From: Acidovorax sp. sif1233
GTDB taxonomy: Bacteria; Pseudomonadota; Gammaproteobacteria; Burkholderiales; Burkholderiaceae_C
DNA: 64,000 nt
Reading direction: 5' to 3'
NCBI RefSeq assembly: GCF_019218755.1
Contig: NZ_JAHUWZ010000010.1
Coordinates: forward strand, 1 to 64,000
This document shows positions 11,125-17,963 of this stretch, one piece after another (the first letter of the stretch is position 1; each line of letters begins with the position of its first letter). The notes under the pieces were generated by a model. The model was given only the letters and a program-made list of their open reading frames with translations, had not been told where the DNA came from and searched no databases. The translations under genes and the position numbers were made by a program.

Positions 11125-11237
11125 GGGTGCATTGTCCTGTGCGGTGTCTGAACGGCCGATGAACAGCCCTTTCACGCCCCGTTCAGGCAGCCATTTCAAC
11201 AATGGCTGCACACGAAACAACCCACAAGGACAACACA
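11125..11237. promoter_or_regulatory. Divergent promoter between PepSY/two-component and cytochrome operons
   Basis: Two inverted repeats fill this gap: CTGAACGG at 11148-11155 with CCGTTCAG at 11179-11186, and GCAGCCATT at 11187-11195 with AATGGCTGC at 11201-11209. The second could form a hairpin close to the cytochrome start, whose ribosome site AAGGA lies at 11226-11230. These are candidate sites for the neighbouring response regulator. Confidence 0.5.
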
Positions 11238-11642
11238 ATGCCCGCCCTCCGCACCCTGGCACTGACTGCGCTCTGCGCAATGGCGGCCACCAACATCAGC
11301 CACGCCGCAGACACCACCGCCGCCCGGCAGCTCGCGCACTGGAGCGCACAGGCTGGCAGCCCGGGCCACGCCGACAAGGGCAAGGTGTTCTTCACCACCC
11401 GACATGGCGGCGAGTGGTCTTGCGCCTCGTGCCACGGCACGCCACCCACCACGCAGGGCAAACATGCCAGCACCGGCAAGTCGATCGCACCCCTGGCCCC
11501 CGCCTTCAACCCCAGGGCCTTCACCGACACGGCCAAGATCGACAAGTGGTTTCGCCGCAACTGCAACGACGTGCTGAGCCGCGAATGCACAGCGATCGAG
11601 AAGGCCGATGTGCTGGCCTACCTCAACGCTCTCAAGCCCTGA
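11238..11642 (+). CDS. SHP-type cytochrome c (DUF1924 family)
   Basis: The 134-residue periplasmic protein has a signal peptide ending SHA-AD near residue 23, a single haem site CASCH (62-66), and the C-terminal block RRNCNDVLSREC (107-117) typical of sphaeroides haem protein. In that family the haem iron of the oxidised form is ligated by an asparagine flanked by a disulfide; the matching residues here are Asn110 with Cys109 and Cys117. SHP proteins bind oxygen or NO when reduced and take electrons from a diheme cytochrome, which is the next gene here, 12 bases downstream. The start at 11238 has AAGGA upstream; a longer frame from 11202 lacks a signal-like start. Confidence 0.9.
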   Translation: MPALRTLALTALCAMAATNISHAADTTAARQLAHWSAQAGSPGHADKGKVFFTTRHGGEWSCASCHGTPPTTQGKHASTGKSIAPLAPAFNPRAFTDTAKIDKWFRRNCNDVLSRECTAIEKADVLAYLNALKP

Positions 11643-11654
11643 GGCCATCGCATC

Positions 11655-12179
11655 ATGAAAAAATCTGTTCCCCTCCGCCCGGCGGCCAGGGCCGCCGCCG
11701 TGTGCGCGCTGACGCTGCTGTCGCTCTCCAGCGCCCGTGCGGAAGGCGGGAGAGCCATGCCCCGCAACGTGCCCGCCGCCTACACGCAGGAATGCGCGGC
11801 CTGCCACACCGCCTACCCACCCGGTCTGCTGCCCGCCGCATCGTGGAACCGCGTGATGACGGGCCTCGACAAACACTACGGCACCGACGCATCGCTGGAC
11901 GCGGCCGCCGTGCGCCAGCTCAACCAGTGGCTGCAGGCCCACGCAGGTACCTACAAGCGCGTGAACGAGGAGCCCACGGAGGACCGCATCACCCGCTCGA
12001 CGTGGTTTGAACGCAAGCACCGAAGGATTGCCTCCGCCACCTGGAAGCTCGCCAGCGTGAAAAGCGCCGCCAACTGCGCGGCCTGCCACACGGGCGCGGA
12101 CCAGGGGCGGTTTGATGAACACAACCTGCGCATGCCGGCGGGGCTCGATCCCCGATCGCGCCGCGCATGGAACGACTGA
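11655..12179 (+). CDS. Diheme cytochrome c (DHC), redox partner of SHP
   Basis: The product has 174 residues with a signal peptide (cleavage near ARA-EG, residue 29) and two haem c motifs, CAACH at 47-51 and CAACH at 141-145, in the spacing expected for the DHC family (PF09626). DHC is the known electron donor to SHP. The gene lies between the SHP and b-type cytochrome genes, as in other species with this set. Tryptophan- and arginine-rich segments between the haems (TRSTWFERKHRR) are visible. Confidence 0.92.
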   Translation: MKKSVPLRPAARAAAVCALTLLSLSSARAEGGRAMPRNVPAAYTQECAACHTAYPPGLLPAASWNRVMTGLDKHYGTDASLDAAAVRQLNQWLQAHAGTYKRVNEEPTEDRITRSTWFERKHRRIASATWKLASVKSAANCAACHTGADQGRFDEHNLRMPAGLDPRSRRAWND

Positions 12180-12223
12180 CCGCCACGGACAGAAACCTTC
12201 GGCGTCCCCACCAGGAGAACACG

Positions 12224-12979
12224 ATGAACAACACCCCGTCCCTTCACCCTGCCAGCACCACGGCGCAGCCAGCCCCTGCCAAGGCCTCCGGCCGCCGGGT
12301 GACCGATGCGCCCACGCGCATGTTCCACTGGCTGTTCGCACTGTGCTTTGCGGGGGCCTACGCCACGGCCGACGGTGAACACTGGCGGCTGCTGCACGTC
12401 ACGCTGGGCTACACCATGGCGGGCCTGCTGGGCTTTCGCTTGCTGTACGGCATCTTCGGGCCACGCACATCGGGCCTGGGCCTGCTGTGGCGCAAGCTGG
12501 CGGGGGCCCCGGCATGGCTGCGCACCCTGCCCCAGGCCACGTCGATCGCAGGGATCAACTGGCGCCAGGGCCAGAACCTGCTGATGGCGCTGGCCATCGT
12601 CTTGCTGCTGGCGCTGGTCGTGCCCCTCACGCTCAGCGGCTATGCCACGTACAACGACTGGGGCGAAGCGCTGGGTGGCGACTGGATGGAAGAAGTGCAT
12701 GAGTTTGTTGGAAACGCCTTGCTCTTGGTGGTGCTGGCTCACATCGCACTGATTGCAGGCTTGAGCGTCCTGCGGCGCAAGAACCAGGCAATGCCCATGC
12801 TGACCGGTCGGGTGGAGGGCAAGGGGCCAGACCTGGTCCCCAAGAACCGTGCCTGGCTGGCCGCCCTGCTGCTGATCGCAGCCCTGGCCTTCGGCGCCTG
12901 GCAATGGCAGCAGTCACCCAGCGGCTGGACCGCCGGCAGCACATCGGCCCAGCGCCAGCAGCACCACGAGGACGACTGA
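12224..12979 (+). CDS. Cytochrome b (b561/Ni-hydrogenase type), membrane electron donor
   Basis: This 251-residue inner-membrane protein has about four to five hydrophobic helices in the b561 fold, with candidate haem histidines in FHWLF (about 34), LLHVTLGY (about 56), VHEFVGN and LAHIAL. By family knowledge it would move electrons from the quinone pool to the periplasmic cytochromes DHC and SHP. The chosen start MNNTPSL at 12224 has AGGAG eight bases upstream; the longer frame overlapping the DHC gene is not needed. The polar tail ends in a glutamine- and histidine-rich stretch. It is the third gene of the operon. Confidence 0.9.
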   Translation: MNNTPSLHPASTTAQPAPAKASGRRVTDAPTRMFHWLFALCFAGAYATADGEHWRLLHVTLGYTMAGLLGFRLLYGIFGPRTSGLGLLWRKLAGAPAWLRTLPQATSIAGINWRQGQNLLMALAIVLLLALVVPLTLSGYATYNDWGEALGGDWMEEVHEFVGNALLLVVLAHIALIAGLSVLRRKNQAMPMLTGRVEGKGPDLVPKNRAWLAALLLIAALAFGAWQWQQSPSGWTAGSTSAQRQQHHEDD

Positions 12980-13012
12980 GCCACGGCAACCATCACTGAA
13001 GGAAACCATCCC

Positions 13013-13177
13013 ATGAAAATCTACATGTGCGTCGTCTGCGGGTGGATCCATGACGAAGCCGCTGGCAGGCCCGAAGACGGGTTGGCGCCCGGCACCTGCT
13101 GGGCCGACGTGCCTGAGGACTGGCGCTGCCCCGAGTGCCATGTCGGCAAAGCGGACTTTGTGATGTGCGAGGTGTGA
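13013..13177 (+). CDS. Rubredoxin
   Basis: This 54-residue iron protein has two metal knuckles, CVVCG (Cys6, Cys9) and CPECH (Cys39, Cys42), and the usual aromatic and acidic core (Tyr4, Trp11, Trp30, Trp37; PEDW at 34-37). The length is standard. One oddity is histidine after the second CPxC, where rubredoxins normally have glycine. It lies 33 bases after the cytochrome b gene with GAAGGAAA upstream, so it is likely the last gene of the cytochrome operon, adding a soluble cytoplasmic carrier to an otherwise membrane and periplasmic chain. Confidence 0.93.
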   Translation: MKIYMCVVCGWIHDEAAGRPEDGLAPGTCWADVPEDWRCPECHVGKADFVMCEV

Positions 13178-13288
13178 TGAAGGCAGATCGGGTGCGGCGC
13201 ACTGCGCTGCGTCAGGGACGCAGACACCTGCGCGCGGTATAACAGTTGCACCGTTGCAGCCCTCTGTACAACGCTGCCCCACGCCCCC

Positions 13289-15832
13289 ATGCCCACCCCA
13301 GACTCCCCCACCGGCCTCGACCCGGCCCTGGCCGCCCAACGCCTGCGTGAAGAAGGCCCCAACGAACTGGGCATCAGCCAGCGCCGCACGCTGCGCGACA
13401 TGGCCCGGGAGGTGGTCACCGAGCCCATGTTCCTGCTGCTGCTGGGCGCAGGCGCCATCTACCTCGCCATGGGCGACGCGCACGAGGCGATGATCCTGCT
13501 GGGCTTTGTGGTCATCATCATGGCGATCACGGTGCTGCAGGAGCGCCGCACCGACAACGCGCTGAGCGCCCTGCGCGACCTCTCCAGCCCCCGCGCGCAG
13601 GCGCTGCGCGGCGGCACCCTGGTGCGCATTGCGGGCCGCGACGTGGTGCGCGAAGACCTGTTGATGATTGCCGAGGGCGACCGCATCCCCGCCGACGGCA
13701 CGCTGCTGCAGGCCCACGAGCTGGCCACCAACGAATCGATGCTGACCGGTGAATCCGAGCCCGTGGCCAAGCAAACTGCCGACAAGGTGTTTGCAGGCAC
13801 GCTGGTGGTCGGCGGCCAGGGCCTGGTTCGGGTCACGGCCGTGGGGCGCCACACCGAGCTGGGGCGCATTGGCCAGTCGCTCGACACCATTGCGCTGCAG
13901 GCCTCGCCGCTGCGCGAGGAAATGGCGCAACTCACGCACAAGCTGGTGCTCATCGGGCTGTCGCTGTGCGCGCTGCTGGTGGCCCTGTTCTGGGCGCTGC
14001 GCGGCGACGCGCTGCAGGCCGTGCTGGCGGGTATCACGCTGGCCATGGGCATCCTGCCGCAAGAGCTGCCCGTGATCATGATCGTCTTCCTCGCCCTGGC
14101 CGCGCGGCGGCTGGCGGCACAGCAGGTGCTGACGCGGCGGCTCAACGCCATCGAAACGCTGGGGCAGACCACCGTGCTGTGCGTGGACAAGACCGGCACC
14201 CTCACGCAAAACCGCATGGCCGTGGCGGCGCTGTGCATCGCCGGCCAAGAGCTGGATGTACAGAACCTGCGCGCAGCAGCAGGCGGCACGGCGCTGCCGG
14301 AGGTTTTCCACGAACTGCTGGAATACGCCGTGCTGGCCAGCGAGATCGAACCGCACGACCCGATGGAGCAGGCCTTTCACCGCATGGCGGGCGACCATCT
14401 GCTGGGCACTGATCATTTGCACCCCACATGGTCGCTGGCGCGCGAATACGAGCTGTCGCCCCGGCTGCTGGCCATGAGCCACCTGTGGCGCGACGGCACC
14501 TCGGCGCACGACACCGTGGCCACCAAGGGCGCGCCCGAAGCCGTGGCGGACCTCTGCCACCTGCCCGACGCCGAACGCGCCGCCGTCAGCGCCCAGGCCG
14601 CCCGCCTGGCCGACCGGGGCCTGCGGGTACTGGGCGTGGCCAAGGCCCGGCACCGCGCACAGGACACCTGGCCTGACATTCAGCACGACTTTGACTTTGA
14701 GTGGCTGGGCCTGGTGGCCCTGGCCGACCCGCTGCGCCCCGAGGTGCCCCAGGCCGTCACGCAATGCCGCCAGGCGGGTATCCGCGTGGTGATGATCACC
14801 GGCGACCACCCTCGCACCGCCCGCGCCATTGCGGCCCAGGCGGGCATTGCCCATGAGAGCGTGGTCACCGGCGATGAGCTGGCCCAGATGCCGCCACAGG
14901 TACTGGCCGACAAGGTACGGCAGGTCAGTGTGTTTGCCCGCATCAAGCCGCACCAGAAACTGGCGCTGGTCGAAGCCCTCAAGGCCCAGGGCGAGGTGGT
15001 GGCCATGACGGGCGACGGTGTGAACGACGCCCCGGCCCTCAAGGCCGCCCACATCGGCATCGCCATGGGACAGCGCGGCACCGACGTGGCGCGCGAGGCC
15101 GCAGCCCTGGTGCTGCTGCACGACGATTTCGCAGCCATCGTGTTGGCGATTCATCGGGGGCGGCAGACCTTTGCCAACCTGCGCCAGGCCATGGTCTACA
15201 CGCTGGCGGTGCACGTGCCCATCATTGGCCTGGCGCTGCTGCCGGTGCTGCTCGGGCTGCCGCTGGTGCTGGCGCCGCTGCACATCGCGTTTCTGGAACT
15301 GGTCATCGACCCGGCCTGCTCGATCGTGTTCGAGGCCGAGGAAGGCGCTGCCGATCTCATGCAGCAGCCGCCGCGCGGGGCTGGCGAGCCCCTGCTCTCG
15401 GCACGCCACTTCCTGCTGAGCATGTTGCAAGGCAGCGTGGTGACCGCCGCCGTGGTGGGCCTGTATGCCTGGCTCCTGGGCCAGCCGGCACATGCCGCCA
15501 CTGCCAGCACGGCCGCATTCGTGGTGCTGGTGGCTGCGAACGCAGCGCTCATCCTGCCCAGCCGCGGCAGCGACACCCCCGGCATCTTGAACTGGCGCAG
15601 CCTGTGGGCGGGCCTCACCCCCGTCAGCCTGTGGGTGTCGGGGGGCACGCTGGCGGCGCTGACCGCGATCACCACCGTGCCGGGGCTGGCCAGCGCTTTC
15701 AAGTTTGCGCCGCTATCGCCCCCGCACTGGTTCATGGCGCTGCTGGCCGGGCTGGCGCTGACGGCAGTGTTTGCGGCCAACAAGCGGTGGCTGCAGCCCG
15801 CGACACTGGAGCACAATCACCCGCCTGCTTGA
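13289..15832 (+). CDS. Cation-translocating P-type ATPase
   Basis: The 847-residue membrane pump has an N-terminal cation-ATPase domain (EEGPNELG), the actuator TGES motif near residue 152, the phosphorylated aspartate Asp300 in CVDKTGTLT, the hinge MTGDGVNDAP near 572 and a C-terminal helical bundle. No cysteine-rich metal-binding domain is present, so it is not a copper or zinc type. The membrane-4 motif reads PQELPV rather than the PEGLP of classical P2 calcium pumps, so the transported ion cannot be assigned. The start is 16 bases past a pyrimidine-rich stretch without a clear ribosome site; GTG/ATG alternatives are not evident. It is followed after 16 bases by the VOC gene. Confidence 0.93.
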   Translation: MPTPDSPTGLDPALAAQRLREEGPNELGISQRRTLRDMAREVVTEPMFLLLLGAGAIYLAMGDAHEAMILLGFVVIIMAITVLQERRTDNALSALRDLSSPRAQALRGGTLVRIAGRDVVREDLLMIAEGDRIPADGTLLQAHELATNESMLTGESEPVAKQTADKVFAGTLVVGGQGLVRVTAVGRHTELGRIGQSLDTIALQASPLREEMAQLTHKLVLIGLSLCALLVALFWALRGDALQAVLAGITLAMGILPQELPVIMIVFLALAARRLAAQQVLTRRLNAIETLGQTTVLCVDKTGTLTQNRMAVAALCIAGQELDVQNLRAAAGGTALPEVFHELLEYAVLASEIEPHDPMEQAFHRMAGDHLLGTDHLHPTWSLAREYELSPRLLAMSHLWRDGTSAHDTVATKGAPEAVADLCHLPDAERAAVSAQAARLADRGLRVLGVAKARHRAQDTWPDIQHDFDFEWLGLVALADPLRPEVPQAVTQCRQAGIRVVMITGDHPRTARAIAAQAGIAHESVVTGDELAQMPPQVLADKVRQVSVFARIKPHQKLALVEALKAQGEVVAMTGDGVNDAPALKAAHIGIAMGQRGTDVAREAAALVLLHDDFAAIVLAIHRGRQTFANLRQAMVYTLAVHVPIIGLALLPVLLGLPLVLAPLHIAFLELVIDPACSIVFEAEEGAADLMQQPPRGAGEPLLSARHFLLSMLQGSVVTAAVVGLYAWLLGQPAHAATASTAAFVVLVAANAALILPSRGSDTPGILNWRSLWAGLTPVSLWVSGGTLAALTAITTVPGLASAFKFAPLSPPHWFMALLAGLALTAVFAANKRWLQPATLEHNHPPA

Positions 15833-15848
15833 CACACCGCCGCACGCC

Positions 15849-16235
15849 ATGCCCATCGCTCTGGAATCAATCGACCACGTCGTCCTCACCGTTGCCAGCA
15901 TCGACAAGACCATTGCGTTTTATGAGCGCGTGCTGGGCATGATCGCGCGGGAGTTCAAGCCCCGTCGGTACGCGCTGCACTTCGGCGCGCAAAAGATCAA
16001 CCTGCACGAAGTGGGCACGGTGGTGGACCCCAATGTGCGCCATGCCACTGCGGGCTCGGGCGACCTGTGTTTTCTCACCAGGATGCCGCTTGACGATGTC
16101 ATCGCGCACCTGCAGGCCGAAGGCGTCGCCATCGTGCAAGGCCCGGTGGGTGCAACGGGCGCACGCCACAGGCTGCGCTCGGTCTATATCTACGACCCGG
16201 ACGAAAACCTGATCGAGATTGCCAACGAGGTGTGA
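15849..16235 (+). CDS. VOC-family (glyoxalase/dioxygenase fold) protein
   Basis: The 128-residue cytoplasmic protein has the paired beta-alpha-beta modules of the vicinal oxygen chelate fold. Candidate metal ligands are His in SIDHVVL near residue 10, a histidine in the LHFGAQKINLH segment and Glu in DENLIEIAN near the C-terminus. The substrate is unknown; such single-domain proteins are often labelled glyoxalase or virulence protein. It follows the P-type ATPase by 16 bases and may be cotranscribed. Confidence 0.88.
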   Translation: MPIALESIDHVVLTVASIDKTIAFYERVLGMIAREFKPRRYALHFGAQKINLHEVGTVVDPNVRHATAGSGDLCFLTRMPLDDVIAHLQAEGVAIVQGPVGATGARHRLRSVYIYDPDENLIEIANEV

Positions 16236-16278
16236 CCGGCTCGCGGCGCGGGCTGCGGCACCCGTGCCGGCAACACGC

Positions 16279-16887
16279 TCAGAATTCCGCCGAAATCGCG
16301 GCCCGCAGCAATGCTGCGGCGGGCTCCACCAGCTCCTGCAACTGGCCCGCCCGCTCCTGCTCGATCGCCTGCAGGACCATCTCGTTGATGCCGCCCACGA
16401 CCGCCATGGCCATGGTGGGCTGCAGCGGCGTCTTGCGCAGGCGCTCGCCCGGGCGGTTGTTCACCACGTCCAGCATCAGGTCGGCCAGTTGCTGGTTGGC
16501 GCGCCGCCGCGCTCCCAGGCCCGGAGCGCCCAGGCCCAGGATCTCGATGAACAGCGTGCGCAGCAGCACCGGGTTGCGCGTGAGCACGCCGAAGTACGCA
16601 CCCATCGCCTGCTCCACCTGCGCCTGCCAGTCGCTGTGCGGGTCGATCGCCGCGCGCAGCACCGCGATCGCATTGCCGCTGGCCACCTCGTACAAAGCGA
16701 TCAGGCACTCGGCCTTGTCGGCGAAGTTCTCGTAGAACGTGCGGCGCGACACGCTGGCCTCGCGCACGATGTCGGCGATGGTGGTGTCGGCATAGCCTTT
16801 GGAGGCCACCGCGCGGGCCATGCCCTCGAGCAGGCGGGCGCGGGGCTCGGGGGCCGGGGCGGAGGGGGCGGCGTCAGGGGTCGGCAT
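16279..16887 (-). CDS. TetR/AcrR-family transcriptional regulator
   Basis: The 202-residue protein has an N-terminal helix-turn-helix at about residues 20-65 (YADTTIADIVREASVSRRTF then YENFADKAECL), typical of TetR repressors, and an all-helical ligand domain. The start MPTPDAAPSAP is the only ATG ahead of the DNA-binding domain. Two copies of a palindrome lie between its start and the divergent PF10118 hydrolase gene, so it most likely represses both itself and the hydrolase. The ligand is unknown. Confidence 0.93.
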   Translation of the reverse strand: MPTPDAAPSAPAPEPRARLLEGMARAVASKGYADTTIADIVREASVSRRTFYENFADKAECLIALYEVASGNAIAVLRAAIDPHSDWQAQVEQAMGAYFGVLTRNPVLLRTLFIEILGLGAPGLGARRRANQQLADLMLDVVNNRPGERLRKTPLQPTMAMAVVGGINEMVLQAIEQERAGQLQELVEPAAALLRAAISAEF

Positions 16888-16912
16888 GCGGATGGGGGCA
16901 GGAATCACAGCG

Positions 16913-16928
16913 GGTACTTGACAGTACC
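16913..16928. promoter_or_regulatory. TetR operator 1
   Basis: Palindrome GGTACT, four bases (TGAC), AGTACC, 26 bases upstream of the TetR ATG. It is the same as operator 2 apart from the spacer. Confidence 0.75.
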
Positions 16929-16954
16929 ACACCCGGCAGGCATGATCCAGGTCA

Positions 16955-16974
16955 TTGGTACTTACCAGTACCAA
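16955..16974. promoter_or_regulatory. TetR operator 2
   Basis: Palindrome with eight-base arms, TTGGTACT and AGTACCAA, around a four-base spacer (TACC), 35 bases upstream of the hydrolase ATG. The centres of the two operators are 44 bases apart. Confidence 0.78.
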
Positions 16975-17008
16975 CCCTGTTCCCCGGCCTTCCCAAGGAG
17001 TGTTTTCC

Positions 17009-17830
17009 ATGACCGAACTTGTTGTCCGCCGCCTGCTGATCGACCTTGAAACCCCGTTCGAGCGCCACTGGTGCGGGGGGGATGCGTTTCGCTCGGCGTT
17101 CTTCAATGCGCTGTCGATGAGCTTTCCGGTGGGCGAGCAGTTCTTCATCGACGCCGTGAAGGACGGCCACAAGGCCCTGCCGCCCGAACAGCATGCGCGG
17201 TTCGCGGACGAAGTGCGCGGCTTCATCGGCCAGGAGGCCACGCACCGCCGCATCCACGCGCTGTTCAACGGCCACCTGGAAAAGCAGGGCCTGGTCAACG
17301 AATGGGCTCCCCGCGCGCAGGAGCGCATGAAGCTTTTCGCCCACGCCGATCCGCGCCACCCGCTGGCCGTGACCGCCGCCAACGAGCACTTCACCGCCCT
17401 GCTGGCCGAATGGCTGCTGGCGCACCCCGAAACGCTCGCCGGCGCCGAGCCGCGCCTGGCCACGATGTGGCAATGGCACTGCGCCGAAGAATCGGAGCAC
17501 CGGAACACGGCCTTCGACCTGTACCAGGCCCTGGGCGGCAACCACGAATGGCGCATCACCTGGTTTCGCCGCATCACCCTGGTGTTCCTGGGCGATGTGC
17601 TGCGCCAGACCCTGGGCAACCTGCGCCGCGACGGCACGCTGTGGAAGTGGAGCACCTGGGCCAGCGCCGCCCGCACGCTGCTTGGCAAGGGCGGCCTCGT
17701 GCGCGAGACGTGGCGGCCCTGGCGCGAATACCTGCGGCGCGACTTCCATCCCGGCCAGCACGGCAGCGACCTGTCCGCGCGCTGGCTGGCCGAACACAGC
17801 GACGCCTTCACCCCCGTGGGCGCGCGCTGA
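17009..17830 (+). CDS. Predicted metal-dependent hydrolase (PF10118)
   Basis: The 273-residue soluble protein belongs to the PF10118 group. It carries acidic and histidine pairs spaced like a di-metal site: IGQEATHRRIH near residues 72-82, NEHFTALL near 128, and WHCAEESEHRNTAFD near 157-170. Resemblance to di-iron ferritin-like enzymes is known for this family, but the reaction is not. AAGGAG precedes the ATG by eight bases. Control by the divergent TetR protein is strongly suggested by the two operators. Downstream it is followed by a hairpin and the TolC-led efflux set. Confidence 0.88.
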   Translation: MTELVVRRLLIDLETPFERHWCGGDAFRSAFFNALSMSFPVGEQFFIDAVKDGHKALPPEQHARFADEVRGFIGQEATHRRIHALFNGHLEKQGLVNEWAPRAQERMKLFAHADPRHPLAVTAANEHFTALLAEWLLAHPETLAGAEPRLATMWQWHCAEESEHRNTAFDLYQALGGNHEWRITWFRRITLVFLGDVLRQTLGNLRRDGTLWKWSTWASAARTLLGKGGLVRETWRPWREYLRRDFHPGQHGSDLSARWLAEHSDAFTPVGAR

Positions 17831-17915
17831 TGCCGGCAACGGACCACCGCGCACCGCCCCTTTGACCCGCAAGCCCCGTGCTGCTACAAACCAACCACCT
17901 GCCCTGCACCGCGCG

Positions 17916-17941
17916 GCCTGCCCCCGGCCACCGGGGCAGGC
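17916..17941 (+). other. Hairpin ahead of the TolC-family gene
   Basis: Perfect nine-base stem GCCTGCCCC / GGGGCAGGC with an eight-base loop, 22 bases upstream of the TolC ATG. There is no T run, so it is either a terminator of the Rho-dependent type for the hydrolase gene or a leader structure. Confidence 0.5.
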
Positions 17942-17963
17942 GCTGACCACGACGAGCTGAAAC

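Noticed and set aside
12914-15493. An 859-codon open frame on the minus strand
   Set aside because: It is antisense to the P-type ATPase and rubredoxin genes and shows no domain.
15695-15720. A family A-like string (CCAGCGCTTTCAAGTTTGCG) near the end of the P-type ATPase gene
   Set aside because: The second arm and flanks do not match and the coding sequence here fits the family without an insertion.
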